From assembly GCF_000025965.1 (NCBI RefSeq), contig NC_006513.1:1240001-1304000 (forward strand): DNA of 64,000 nt. Reading direction: 5' to 3'. The position numbers and the translations under genes are program-made. Under the pieces are notes generated by a model, which had not been told where the DNA came from, made no database searches, and worked only from the letters and a program-made list of their open reading frames with translations. This document shows positions 1-8,293 of the stretch, one piece after another; the stretch's first letter is position 1, and each line of letters begins with the position of its first letter. Source of the DNA: Aromatoleum aromaticum EbN1 (lineage in GTDB: Bacteria > Pseudomonadota > Gammaproteobacteria > Burkholderiales > Rhodocyclaceae).

Positions 1-53
1 ACCGGCCGATTGCCGTAAGCGCAAGAGACGTTTCTCAGGTCCAGGAGTGGCAT
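1..53 (-). CDS. ABC transporter ATP-binding protein, N-terminal fragment at the window edge
   Basis: Reading leftward from the ATG at 53, the first 17 codons give MPLLDLRNVSCAYGNRP, the usual opening of an ABC-transporter ATPase (first beta strand and the A-loop aromatic Tyr that stacks on ATP). The rest lies outside the window, so the transported substrate cannot be read. A good Fur-box match lies about 55 bp upstream (107-125), which suggests iron or siderophore import. The fragment is too short for the ORF finder. Identification rests on this short stretch only. Confidence 0.6.
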   Translation of the reverse strand, partial: MPLLDLRNVSCAYGNRP

Positions 54-106
54 GGGAACCGATGTGTCCTACAGGACGAAGTGACGGGTTTGCACAAGAT
101 GAGATC

Positions 107-125
107 AATTATAATTCTCATTCTC
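107..125 (-). promoter_or_regulatory. Fur box upstream of the edge ABC ATPase gene
   Basis: Read on the minus strand this is GAGAATGAGAATTATAATT, matching 14 of 19 positions of the Fur consensus GATAATGATAATCATTATC. It sits in an AT-rich island between the ATPase start (53) and the end of the NnrS gene (269), where a promoter for the leftward gene should be. Confidence 0.6.
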
Positions 126-268
126 AAAAACGCGACAATTCCGGCCCACCGAATTGAAGAGACGCGGACCGGACGGTCGAGTCAGGAGAGGCGCCGGAGT
201 GGCTTTCCCGTTGCGCTGCGGGTGCGGCCAACCAAGGCAGGGCTCTGTAGTCGCAGCGTTGCAGCGCG

Positions 269-1519
269 TCAGCTGCCGTCCGGGGTCGGCGGCGGCCCTT
301 CGCAGCCGACCCCGCCGTTCGCGCGTGCGCGGACGAAGAGCGGCGCGAGGTAAGCGCAGCACAGCGCAAACGCCAATACCCACGCGACGCTTGCGGCGCT
401 CATCCACGCAACACCATGGCTGCCCGCTCCCCCGGCGACAGCGCGCATGACGGCGGCGGCAACGAGCAACGCGGCGCTGGCCGGAATCCACCGGCGTTCG
501 TCGAGCGGGTAGCCGCCATGCGTACGACCGGCGATGCAGACGACGACGAATACGCTCAGGCCGAGCGCCCCCACGGTCAATAGGTGACGCCCGCTGCTGA
601 CGGCGCCGTCGCCGCCGATCAGCGCGAACCCGATCAGGCCGAAGCCGCTCGCCATCAGGACATACACCAGATACAGCATCAATGGCCAGCGCCGGAAAAG
701 CGGGCGGCCGACGTGCCAGTCGTTGAGCAGATTGAAGAGCGCCGCCGACGCCGCGAGGGCCAGCCAGCCGCCGAGCCGCACGCCGGGCGCGACGAACTCG
801 ACGGCGGTGTACAGACCGATGCAGACAATCGCCAGATTGCGCCGCGGCGGACGGGCGCGATATTCATCCCGCAACGTGCCGCCTTTTTCGCGCCACGTGT
901 CAATCGACGCATTGACGATGCGCATCGAGATGCGACTCAGCGCGACGACGATCAGGATCATCAGCACGCCGAGCGTCGCGTGGAGCCAGCGCGCGGGCGA
1001 CGCGCCGCTCAACGCGTCGGCGTAGAAGCCGGCGACCAGCAGCGTCAGCGCGATCAGCGCCCAGAGAAAAGATAGGTGGCGTCGCTCGGGGTGACGCCAC
1101 AGTCGCGGGGCGAGCAGAAAAATCAGGCCGGCGAGCAGCGCGAGATGGGCGAGCGCCGAGACGATCAACGCGGCCGTGCCAACGGCCCCCGACGCCCAGA
1201 ACGCCACACGCCCCGTCAGCCACGACAGCGCGAGCAGCCGCACCGCGCGCGGGCCGACCGCAGGGCTGCGGGTGAACTCGGGCACCGCGGTGAGCGCGAA
1301 GCCCGCTACCGCCGCGAGTCCGAAGCCGAACAGCAGTTCGTGCGCGTGCCAGACGAAGGCTCCGCCGGGAGTGGCGGGCAGCGGCACGCCCCAGGCGATG
1401 AAGGCGCCCCACGCAAGAACGAGCAGCGGCGCGGACAGCACGGCGAACAGGAAGAAGGAGCGGAAACCGCACAGCCAGACAGGATGATCGAGGGACCACA
1501 GGCGCCGCAGCGTCAACAT
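269..1519 (-). CDS. NnrS family membrane protein
   Basis: A polytopic inner-membrane protein of 416 residues with about a dozen hydrophobic segments. It shows NnrS-family features: an N-terminal PVWLCGFRSFFLFA stretch, an early WHAHELLFGFG motif whose histidines are candidate haem/metal ligands, and GRTHGGYPL near the C-terminus. NnrS proteins are haem- and copper-containing and are linked to nitric-oxide stress and denitrification. The ATG at 1519 overlaps the end of the ABC ATPase by 7 nt, so translation is probably coupled. It is the last gene of the leftward TonB-receptor/ABC operon, an unusual partner for an importer. Family confident; function in this operon inferred. Confidence 0.88.
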   Translation of the reverse strand: MLTLRRLWSLDHPVWLCGFRSFFLFAVLSAPLLVLAWGAFIAWGVPLPATPGGAFVWHAHELLFGFGLAAVAGFALTAVPEFTRSPAVGPRAVRLLALSWLTGRVAFWASGAVGTAALIVSALAHLALLAGLIFLLAPRLWRHPERRHLSFLWALIALTLLVAGFYADALSGASPARWLHATLGVLMILIVVALSRISMRIVNASIDTWREKGGTLRDEYRARPPRRNLAIVCIGLYTAVEFVAPGVRLGGWLALAASAALFNLLNDWHVGRPLFRRWPLMLYLVYVLMASGFGLIGFALIGGDGAVSSGRHLLTVGALGLSVFVVVCIAGRTHGGYPLDERRWIPASAALLVAAAVMRAVAGGAGSHGVAWMSAASVAWVLAFALCCAYLAPLFVRARANGGVGCEGPPPTPDGS

Positions 1520-2370
1520 GAGCTTGCCCTCTTTGCCTTTACCATCGGCACCCGCCCGCCGTGGGGCAGATCGGCGACATGCAGCGCCGGCTCCGCCGCA
1601 GGCATGTGAACCGCCCTGCCGTCCGCCGGAGGCACGGGCCCGAGGCCGAAACTCTGCCGCACCGCCGGCACGCGCAGCAGTTCGGCCGTCCGGTGATACG
1701 TGTGCGCTTCGTCGCGCGCGCAGGCGGGAGTCGGCAGATCGACGCGGTACACGATGCGGCCGGGCTCGGGCGCCATGACGAGAATCGTGTCGGCGAGCCG
1801 GACCGCTTCCATCAGGTCGTGAGTGATCATCAGCACCGCGAGCCCGTGCTCGCGCTGGTGGTCGAGAAGCAGGCGGTGCAACTGGCCTTTCAGGCCGATG
1901 TCGAGCGCCGAAAAAGGTTCGTCCATGAGCAGCAGGTCGGGCGCGAGCACCAGCGCGCGGGCCAGCGCAACCCGGCTCTGCATGCCGCCCGAGAGCGCGT
2001 GCGGAAACTGGTCCAGCGCGAGGTCGTCGAGACCGACCGCATCGGCAATCATCGCGCTGCGCCGGATTCGCTCGGCGCCCGGGACGCCGGCGGCTTTCAG
2101 GCCGAGCGCGATGTTGTCCCGCGCCGTCTTCCATGGCAACAGCCGAGGTTGCTGGAACATCACGGCCGGACGCGCGAAGCTGTTTTCGAGCTGGCCGCGC
2201 TGCACCGGCACGAGCCCCGCGCACAGGTGCAGCAGCGTCGTCTTGCCGCAACCCGAAGGGCCGACCAGCGCCATCACTCGCCCCGCTTCGAGAGTGAGGT
2301 CGATGTCTTCGAGCACCGTTTTCAGCGCGTACGCGTGAGCGAGTTCGGTGACTGCAAGACGAGGGTTCAT
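1513..2370 (-). CDS. ABC transporter ATP-binding protein, NitT/TauT type
   Basis: A cytoplasmic ATPase of 285 residues. Walker A is GPSGCGKTT at residues 37-45, a Q-loop follows in MFQQPRLLPW, the signature is LSGGMQ, Walker B is LLLMDEP and the switch His is in MITHD. It most resembles the nitrate/sulfonate/taurine (SsuB/TauB) class, pairing with the permease just upstream (4-nt overlap, 2367-2370). The C-terminus past residue 220 is longer than needed for the core fold. Substrate is not readable from the sequence; the operon with a TonB receptor suggests a small organic or metal-containing compound. Confidence 0.88.
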   Translation of the reverse strand: MNPRLAVTELAHAYALKTVLEDIDLTLEAGRVMALVGPSGCGKTTLLHLCAGLVPVQRGQLENSFARPAVMFQQPRLLPWKTARDNIALGLKAAGVPGAERIRRSAMIADAVGLDDLALDQFPHALSGGMQSRVALARALVLAPDLLLMDEPFSALDIGLKGQLHRLLLDHQREHGLAVLMITHDLMEAVRLADTILVMAPEPGRIVYRVDLPTPACARDEAHTYHRTAELLRVPAVRQSFGLGPVPPADGRAVHMPAAEPALHVADLPHGGRVPMVKAKRASSC

Positions 2371-3164
2371 GCAGCGTTCTCCCGCCAGCGCTCGACTTCC
2401 CGCTTGACCGGTTCGAGCATGAGGTATTCGACTGCCAGCAGGCTGCCGACGACCGCACAGATCCACGCCAGCGTGCCGGCCGTGTCGAGATGCGAGCGGG
2501 TCACTGCGAGCGCGGCGCCGACGCCGTCGCTCGACGACAGCAGCTCGGCCATGACGACGACTTTCCACGCGGTGCCGAGCGCGGTGATCCACGCCGGGAA
2601 AAGATACGAGACGACGTGCGGCAGATAGAGATCGAAGAATTTCATCCGTGCGGGCAGCCGGAACGCATGCGCCATGTCCTTCAGGTGGTGGTCGAGCGTG
2701 CGCGTGCCCTGCAACGCGCCGACGAAGATCACCGGAAAGCACGCGACGACGACGGTGAACACCGGCGTACCGTCCGAAGCGCCGAACCACAGCATCGCGA
2801 GCACCAGCCACGCGATCGGCGGCGTGCCGAGCAATACCGTGACGAGCGGCCGCGACATCATCGACGCGGTCACCGACACGCCGGCGGCGAGCCCCAGCGC
2901 AGTGCCGATCGCGACTGCAATCGCGAGCCCGATCAGCGCGCGTCGCGCGGTCACGGCAAGCTCCGGCCACGCGGCTCCGGTCGTGACGAGGTCGGCGAGT
3001 GTGGCGAACGTCGTCAGCGGATCCGGCAGGATCAGCGAACCGTAGATCGCGCTGCCGCCTTCCCATGCCGCGAGCAGCAGCAGCAGGCTCGCGATCGCGC
3101 CCCATCCGCTCCACAGATAGGCCGGCAAGCCGCCGATCCACGCTCGCAGCAGCATCATGACCAC
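2367..3164 (-). CDS. ABC transporter permease, NitT/TauT type
   Basis: An inner-membrane permease of 265 residues with about six membrane spans and a binding-protein-dependent transport domain; the cytoplasmic coupling (EAA-like) loop lies around HAFRLPARMKFFDLYLPHVVSYLFP. It matches SsuC/TauC-like permeases. The start at 3164 lies 4 nt past the stop of the binding-protein gene; a second ATG a few codons in is also possible. It overlaps the ATPase gene by 4 nt (ATGA). Confidence 0.87.
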   Translation of the reverse strand: MVMMLLRAWIGGLPAYLWSGWGAIASLLLLLAAWEGGSAIYGSLILPDPLTTFATLADLVTTGAAWPELAVTARRALIGLAIAVAIGTALGLAAGVSVTASMMSRPLVTVLLGTPPIAWLVLAMLWFGASDGTPVFTVVVACFPVIFVGALQGTRTLDHHLKDMAHAFRLPARMKFFDLYLPHVVSYLFPAWITALGTAWKVVVMAELLSSSDGVGAALAVTRSHLDTAGTLAWICAVVGSLLAVEYLMLEPVKREVERWRENAA

Positions 3165-3168
3165 ACGC

Positions 3169-4182
3169 TCACGGCTTGCAATCCGCGCATTTACCGCCGT
3201 AGAACGCGTCGCCCGGCAGCTTGCCGCCGATCAGCGCGGGGTTGCGCGCCTTGAGCTGTTCGAAGAAGAACGCGAGCGCCTCGCGCGCCTGCGTCGCCGG
3301 CACCGCGTCGAGCTGGCTCACGCCGATCGCGTCGGACACCGCTTCCGCGCTGAGGATGTCGATGTGCTTGGCGACCATGCGGCCGCATTCGAGGGCATGC
3401 GTCCGGCACCATGCGAGCGACGCGGCATAGGCCGCCTCGATGCGCGCGAGGATCTCGGGCTGCTCGCGCACCGCACCGACTGCGGCAATCCCGGCCTGCG
3501 GGATGCGGGTGCTGCGCGCGTACAGGCGTCCCCATTCCTGCTGGAAATCGACGCTACGGTGCAGTTCCGGCGCGACGAGGCCGAGCGGGAACGACTTCGT
3601 CTTGCGCAACGCCATCGACACTGCCGGCTCGGCCAGCAGCGCGTGGTCGACGCGCTGCATCACGAGCAGCTGCATCGCGTCGACCGGGGTCGCGACGTAG
3701 CGCAGGCGAAAATCCTTGCGCACGTCGAGGCCCTGACGCGCGGCGAGGAGCTGGAACATGATGTCCGGCATGTCGCCGCGGAACGGCATCGCGATCTCCT
3801 CGCCGCGGAAGTCAGCGAGCGTCTTCCTGTCCGGCGAGCGCGACACCATCCACAGCGCCCCCCACGTCGACACGTTGAGAAGCGTGACCGGGGCGCCGCG
3901 GTTGTGCAGGTTCGCGGCGACGTTGGTTGGCATCGCCAGGACGTCGGCCTTGCCATCGAGCGCCATCGCGCGCAACTGGTCCGGGTCGCGCCACTGGACG
4001 AAGCTCACGGATTCGGCGAGATCGGCGAGCGCGCCGGTCTCGACCATGTGGATCAGCGGCGCCGACACGACCGCGCCGGGGCCGCCGAGGACGAGGCGCG
4101 GCAGCTTGTCCGCGTGCGCGGCAAGCGGTGACAGCAGCGCGGCGACCAGGCCGAGGATGTGGAAGAAGCGCCGGATGCCCAT
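3169..4182 (-). CDS. Periplasmic substrate-binding protein of the NitT/TauT ABC transporter
   Basis: A 337-residue exported protein with signal peptide MGIRRFFHILGLVAALLSPL ending near AAHA (residue 24), followed by an SsuA/TauA/NMT1-like bilobed binding fold (VSAPLIHMVETGALADL, ADVLAMPTNVAANL, AMPFRGDMPDIMF). The C-terminus has a CADC pair. Its ATG shares one base with the TGA of the TonB-receptor gene (TGATG), so the outer-membrane and periplasmic components are probably translationally coupled. The ligand is unknown. Confidence 0.85.
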   Translation of the reverse strand: MGIRRFFHILGLVAALLSPLAAHADKLPRLVLGGPGAVVSAPLIHMVETGALADLAESVSFVQWRDPDQLRAMALDGKADVLAMPTNVAANLHNRGAPVTLLNVSTWGALWMVSRSPDRKTLADFRGEEIAMPFRGDMPDIMFQLLAARQGLDVRKDFRLRYVATPVDAMQLLVMQRVDHALLAEPAVSMALRKTKSFPLGLVAPELHRSVDFQQEWGRLYARSTRIPQAGIAAVGAVREQPEILARIEAAYAASLAWCRTHALECGRMVAKHIDILSAEAVSDAIGVSQLDAVPATQAREALAFFFEQLKARNPALIGGKLPGDAFYGGKCADCKP

Positions 4183-6242
4183 CAGAACTGCCCCTGCCAC
4201 GACACCATCAGGCTGCGGCCCGGCGAGTCGATCTCCATCCCGGACACGCCTTCGGTCAGGTGCTCGTGGTACGGCTTGTCGAACGCGTTCTTGAGCGCGA
4301 CGCGCACGCGCTGGCGCTGACCGTGCCAAGTCGCGCCGAAGTCCGCAGTCGCGAAGCCCGACGTCTCGTTCTCGGTGCCGGCGGCAAACACGGTCGCGAC
4401 GCGGTCCTGCTTGCGCACGAGGCGCAGCGTCGCATCCGCGGTCCACGCCGCAGCCACCCTGCCCTCCCAACCCAACGACATTTCGTCGGCCGGCATCTGG
4501 AACAGCGGCTCGTCGAGATCCTCGTTCTCGCCGCGCACGCGCGAGTACGCCGCCGTCAGCCATTGCCCCCGCACGGCCTGCCAGCGCGCCTCGGCTTCGA
4601 CGCCGACCAGCGTCGCGCGGCCGAGATTGAACGTTTCCTTGCAGGCGCTGGCGTTCGCGGCCGGGCAACGGTTCGTGCCGGGCGCACCGGAGACGTTGCG
4701 CCCCGTGATGTAGTCGGTGATGCGCGTGCGATACGCGGACAGCGCGTAGCTAAGGTCGTCGTCGGCGCCTTTCAGGCCGATTTCGAACTGGGTGGCGATC
4801 TCCGGCTCGATGCGCGGATTGCCGACGTAGTAGTAGCCGTCGCTGCGCGGCGAGGACTCGAAGCGCTCGCGCATCTCGCCGGCGCGAAACGCGCGCGAAA
4901 CGTTCGCATACGGCCGCAGCAGCTTCGACACCTCAAAAATCGCGCCGAGACTGCCCGAAGTCGCGCTGTCGCTGCGCTCGAGGCCGCGCGTGATCGCGCC
5001 GTTGTTCACCGAATCCGCGTCGCCTTCGACCCAGTCGCGGCGCAGCCCGGCGAGCACGTTGAGGCGGCCGAAGCGCATGTCGTCCTGCATGAAAACGCCG
5101 ATCGCCTCGATGCGCCCGTCGTCGAAAGGATCGTTGCGGCCTCTCGCGAACGTCGGCGGGCTGCTGAGGAAACGCTCGGGCGACGCTTCCATTTGCCACG
5201 CATTGACGCCGAACGACAGCAGATGGTCCGGGTGGGCGAGCCAGTCGGCGCGGGCATCGAGTCCGTCGGTCGCGAACGTGACTTCGGTATCGGAGAAGTC
5301 GCGCCCGAACGGCCCTTTCGCGCGCGCGGCGATCTCGCGCTCCATCTCCTGCCGATATACGCGAACGTCGACATTCACCGGCGTGTCGCCCGAGCCGCGC
5401 CGGCTGTAGCCGACTTCGACAAGCTCGCGCGTTTGAGACGGCGAGTGGATGATCGAGCTGCGGATCTGCGGATGCGGATGCGGCTTGATCGAGCCCGGGT
5501 ACGACACGTCACGGTCCTCGTGCTGCTGCAGCGACAGCCGCAATTGCTGCGAATCATCGAGGCGAAAGCGGTACTGTGCGATGAAACTGTCCGAATCGTA
5601 GTCGGTGTGATCGACTTCGCCGTCGGAGGCGCGGTAGTCGCCGATGCGCGCGAGCGACGCTCCGAGCATCAATGCGTGATCGCCGCCGGAGGCATTCATC
5701 ACCGCGGTGCCGCGCACCCCGTCGTTCGCGGTTTCGAACTCGGCGCCGGCGCGGGTCTGCACCCCGGCTTCGAAGCGCGCCTGCGGGAGAAGGACGTTGA
5801 TCGCGCCGCCGAGCGCCCCGGTCCCGTACAGGACCGAAGCGGGGCCGCGCACGACTTCGATGCGCTCGGCAAGTCCGAGCGACATGAAAGACGCGATCGC
5901 GCCGGCAGGCTGCGCCGAGTTGAGCCGCATGCCGTCGACGAGAAGGACGACGCTTTCCTTCTTCAGCCCGCGGATCACGGGATTCTGCCCCTGCGCACCA
6001 TCGCTCGCGACCGCCAGGCCAGGCTGGCCACGCAACGCTTCGCCGACATTGTCTGCGCCGCGGTCGAGCCACTCCTCGCGCTCGACCGCCGTCACCGACG
6101 CCGGAGTTTCGACGTTCGCCGAAGCGTAGCCCTTGGCCGTCACGGTCACCTCGGAGAGGTGCGCCGCTTCATCGGCGTGCGAAAGGGAGGAAAAAGCGCA
6201 GGCGAGCGCGGCGTACACTACGCTCGGACGGAGAGTCGGCAT
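4182..6242 (-). CDS. TonB-dependent outer-membrane receptor
   Basis: A receptor of about 686 residues: signal peptide (MPTLRPSVVYAALACAFSS, cleavage after SHA), TonB-box-like SEVTVTAKG, plug domain with RGLKKESVVLLVDGMRL and the VVRGPASVLYGTGALGGAINV motif, then a 22-strand barrel ending SWQGQF with terminal Phe. The ATG at 6242 is chosen because it gives a proper signal peptide; an upstream TTG would add 20 unsuited residues. A Fur-like box lies about 90 bp upstream. The class includes haem, siderophore and copper-complex receptors (FepA/CirA/HemR-like). The co-operonic ABC transporter and NnrS argue for a specific small cargo, which I cannot name. Confidence 0.9.
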   Translation of the reverse strand: MPTLRPSVVYAALACAFSSLSHADEAAHLSEVTVTAKGYASANVETPASVTAVEREEWLDRGADNVGEALRGQPGLAVASDGAQGQNPVIRGLKKESVVLLVDGMRLNSAQPAGAIASFMSLGLAERIEVVRGPASVLYGTGALGGAINVLLPQARFEAGVQTRAGAEFETANDGVRGTAVMNASGGDHALMLGASLARIGDYRASDGEVDHTDYDSDSFIAQYRFRLDDSQQLRLSLQQHEDRDVSYPGSIKPHPHPQIRSSIIHSPSQTRELVEVGYSRRGSGDTPVNVDVRVYRQEMEREIAARAKGPFGRDFSDTEVTFATDGLDARADWLAHPDHLLSFGVNAWQMEASPERFLSSPPTFARGRNDPFDDGRIEAIGVFMQDDMRFGRLNVLAGLRRDWVEGDADSVNNGAITRGLERSDSATSGSLGAIFEVSKLLRPYANVSRAFRAGEMRERFESSPRSDGYYYVGNPRIEPEIATQFEIGLKGADDDLSYALSAYRTRITDYITGRNVSGAPGTNRCPAANASACKETFNLGRATLVGVEAEARWQAVRGQWLTAAYSRVRGENEDLDEPLFQMPADEMSLGWEGRVAAAWTADATLRLVRKQDRVATVFAAGTENETSGFATADFGATWHGQRQRVRVALKNAFDKPYHEHLTEGVSGMEIDSPGRSLMVSWQGQF

Positions 6243-6327
6243 GGAGGATTCCGGTTGGAAACGGTGCTGGCTCGCATCCTGCTGGCTGACCGTGTGTTGC
6301 AAAGAGTTGCGACCACTCTACAGAAAC

Positions 6328-6346
6328 GCCAATCATTCTCATTTGA
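6328..6346 (-). promoter_or_regulatory. Fur-like box upstream of the TonB receptor operon
   Basis: The minus strand carries AATGAGAATGATT inside an AT-rich segment, matching 12 of 19 Fur consensus positions with overlapping half-sites further upstream (GATACAAATC). It lies 86-104 bp before the receptor start, a plausible place to repress the five-gene leftward operon. The rest of 6243-6695 shows no gene. Confidence 0.55.
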
Positions 6347-6663
6347 TTTGTATCAAAAATCGCCCTTCGCCTCGACATTGCGTTGCCCGGCTTACCCCAC
6401 TCCTCTCGTGCGCGTCGACGGCACGGTGCAGTTCGTGAATCCGTAGTCCTTCATCGATGCGGGCGTCTATGGTTACGGCAGTGAGTGAAATCTGTGCGTA
6501 CGGGGCACCACTTCAAGACGTTCGACGAGCGTTGCCTGGAAGCGGGTAAAACGCTCGAACTGCAAATTTTCGACGTCGGCCTCGCCGGCGGACACGATGA
6601 GTGGGGGCCGGCCTGTTCGAATTCGTCACCGCGCTTGACAAGCCATCATGCGTATCTACAATT

Positions 6664-6682
6664 GCGAACAATTCTCATTCGT
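6664..6682 (+). promoter_or_regulatory. Fur-like box upstream of a small ORF
   Basis: The core ACAATTCTCATTCGT shares the NATTCTCATT kernel with the other two Fur-like boxes of this region. It ends 13 bp before the ATG of the 78-aa ORF at 6696. This site is weaker than the other two (about 11 of 19 consensus positions). Confidence 0.4.
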
Positions 6683-6695
6683 GAATACCCATAAC

Positions 6696-6932
6696 ATGTC
6701 CGTGATTAGCCTGCCCCACTCTGCCTTCCCCGATCAGCTGGCCCTCCTTGCCGGCACGCTGGCCCACTTGTCGAACTATATGCATACCGGCTGCCCGCGC
6801 TCCGCCCATCGCGCACGCCTGTTACTCCACAGGATGGATCACCAGCCGACATTCGATCCCAGCTTGCTCGACTCCTGCCGAATGCTCGAACAGGAAATCA
6901 CCAGGACATTGGCGGTCCCGCAGCAAGCATGA
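6696..6932 (+). CDS. Small protein of unknown function, possibly iron-regulated
   Basis: A 78-residue ORF starting MSVISLPHSAFPDQLALLAG. It is soluble-looking, mostly helical, with two Cys (in TGCPRS and DSCRML) and no signal peptide. The pattern LALLAGTLAHLSNY...CPRSAHRARLLLHRM...LDSCRMLEQEI resembles short uncharacterised ORFs found beside iron-uptake genes in betaproteobacteria; that is recollection, not a search result. The ATG at 6696 is preferred over the upstream start at 6648 because it lies just after the Fur-like box. No strong ribosome-binding site is visible. Confidence 0.45.
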   Translation: MSVISLPHSAFPDQLALLAGTLAHLSNYMHTGCPRSAHRARLLLHRMDHQPTFDPSLLDSCRMLEQEITRTLAVPQQA

Positions 6933-7331
6933 AGCGGAAGCCCCGGGCGATGCTCGTGCCTGATTTCGAGACCGCCTCGGTGGCGCTGTTTCGCGAGCTT
7001 GCCCGGCGAATCGGGAACCCAAACCCAATTGACATTCATCTAGCGCAACCACTGCGAGGAGCGACAAGGGGCGCAGGATTCCCGCCGCGGTCGAATCTCC
7101 CGCCGAGCCCGCTCTCGCGCGTCCGGAATGAGTGCTAGCATGAATGCGACTTACTTTCATTACGCGCAAAATCCTGGGAGCAAAGAATGAAGAAATCCGC
7201 AGTCATCGCAGCGAGCATCGCCCTCCTCGCGTTCGTTCCGACCGCCTTCGCCTCCGGAACGGGCGAACCTGCCAGACATTACAAAGGCGAGCCGGCAAAG
7301 ACGCTTCCTGAAGCCGTAAAGAACTTTTCCG

Positions 7332-7377
7332 TGCGCATTCCGACGAACGTGACCGCCTGCACCGACGAACGTGACCG
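7332..7377 (+). repeat. Left terminal inverted repeat and tandem subterminal repeats of the IS21 element
   Basis: The left end contains two exact copies of CCGACGAACGTGACCG (7340-7355 and 7362-7377), spaced 22 bp apart. IS21 transposases typically recognise such multiple terminal repeats. Confidence 0.85.
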
Positions 7378-7536
7378 GTGGGGGCGCGCGCAAGCGTGGG
7401 GTTCAGATTCTAACCGTGTCGGTCACGATCACGGTCAATTCGGGGCACGGCGCAGGCTTATCCACAGGCGGCCGCCAGCGCGCCTCATACGCTGGCGGGC
7501 GGGCGCCTGTGGGTAAGGCGTCTCGCGCGCACGGCC

Positions 7537-8271
7537 TCATGCCTTTTCCTTTCTCCTCATCGACTCGCCCTTGAGGGCGAGCTTGTGCGCGGCGTGCACG
7601 ACGCGATCGAGGATCGCATCGGCGAAGGTCGGGTCGCCCAGGTAGGTGTGCCAGTGCTCGATCGGCAGCTGGCTGGTGATCACGGTCGAACGCGTGCCGA
7701 CGCGGTCGTCGAGCAGCTCCAGCAGGTCGCTTCGCTCCTGCGCCGACGGCGCGGCCAGGCCCCAATCGTCGATGACGATGAGATCCATGCGCGCGAGCTG
7801 CATCAGGCGTCGGCTGAAGCTGCCATCGGCATGCGCGATGCGCAGCTCTTCGAAGAGCCGCGGCAGACGCACGTAGTAGGCCGCGAGGCCCTGCCGGCAC
7901 GCCGCGTTGGCGAGCGCGCAGGCGAGCCACGTCTTGCCGCTGCCGGTGGGGCCCGTGATGAGGCAGTTCTGGTGGTGGCGAATCCACTGGCCGGTTCCGA
8001 GCGCGGCGATCTGACTGCGCTCGAGGCCCCGGCCGGCGCGGTAGTCGACGTCCTCCAGGCAGGCGGCAGCGGCTTTGATGCGGGCGGCCTTGAGCAGCCG
8101 ATCGATGCGTTTGCCGTCGCGCAGCAGGATCTCGCGATCGATGAGCTGGGCGAAACGCTCCTCGAAGCTGAGCGCGGTGATGGCGGGCTGGGTGAGCTGC
8201 TCCTCGAAGGCGCGGGCCATGCCTTCCAGGCGCAGGGTGCGCAGTTGTTGCAGGCTGTGTTGCATCAGCAT
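7537..8271 (-). CDS. istB: IstB transposition helper ATPase
   Basis: A 244-residue AAA+ ATPase of the IstB/DnaC class. Walker A is GPTGSGKT, Walker B is LIVIDDWG, and sensor motifs appear in STVITSQLP. It assembles on target DNA and activates the IstA transposase. The start at 8271 ([18 protein letters not shown]) matches the family N-terminus; upstream in-frame codons overlap the end of istA and are ignored. It lies 22 nt after the istA stop. Confidence 0.93.
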   Translation of the reverse strand: MLMQHSLQQLRTLRLEGMARAFEEQLTQPAITALSFEERFAQLIDREILLRDGKRIDRLLKAARIKAAAACLEDVDYRAGRGLERSQIAALGTGQWIRHHQNCLITGPTGSGKTWLACALANAACRQGLAAYYVRLPRLFEELRIAHADGSFSRRLMQLARMDLIVIDDWGLAAPSAQERSDLLELLDDRVGTRSTVITSQLPIEHWHTYLGDPTFADAILDRVVHAAHKLALKGESMRRKEKA

Positions 8272-8293
8272 CGATGTTCTCCGGTGGGTGGAA

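Noticed and set aside
269-2458. A 729-codon leftward ORF apparently joining an ABC ATPase frame with NnrS
   Set aside because: The part before residue 314 is an antisense-like Arg/Ala-rich shadow of the ATPase gene in another frame; the real NnrS start is the ATG at 1519.
6929-7138. 69-codon ORF overlapping the end of the small iron-region ORF
   Set aside because: No family signature and a Pro/Arg-rich end typical of chance frames in GC-rich DNA; the 4-nt overlap alone is not enough.
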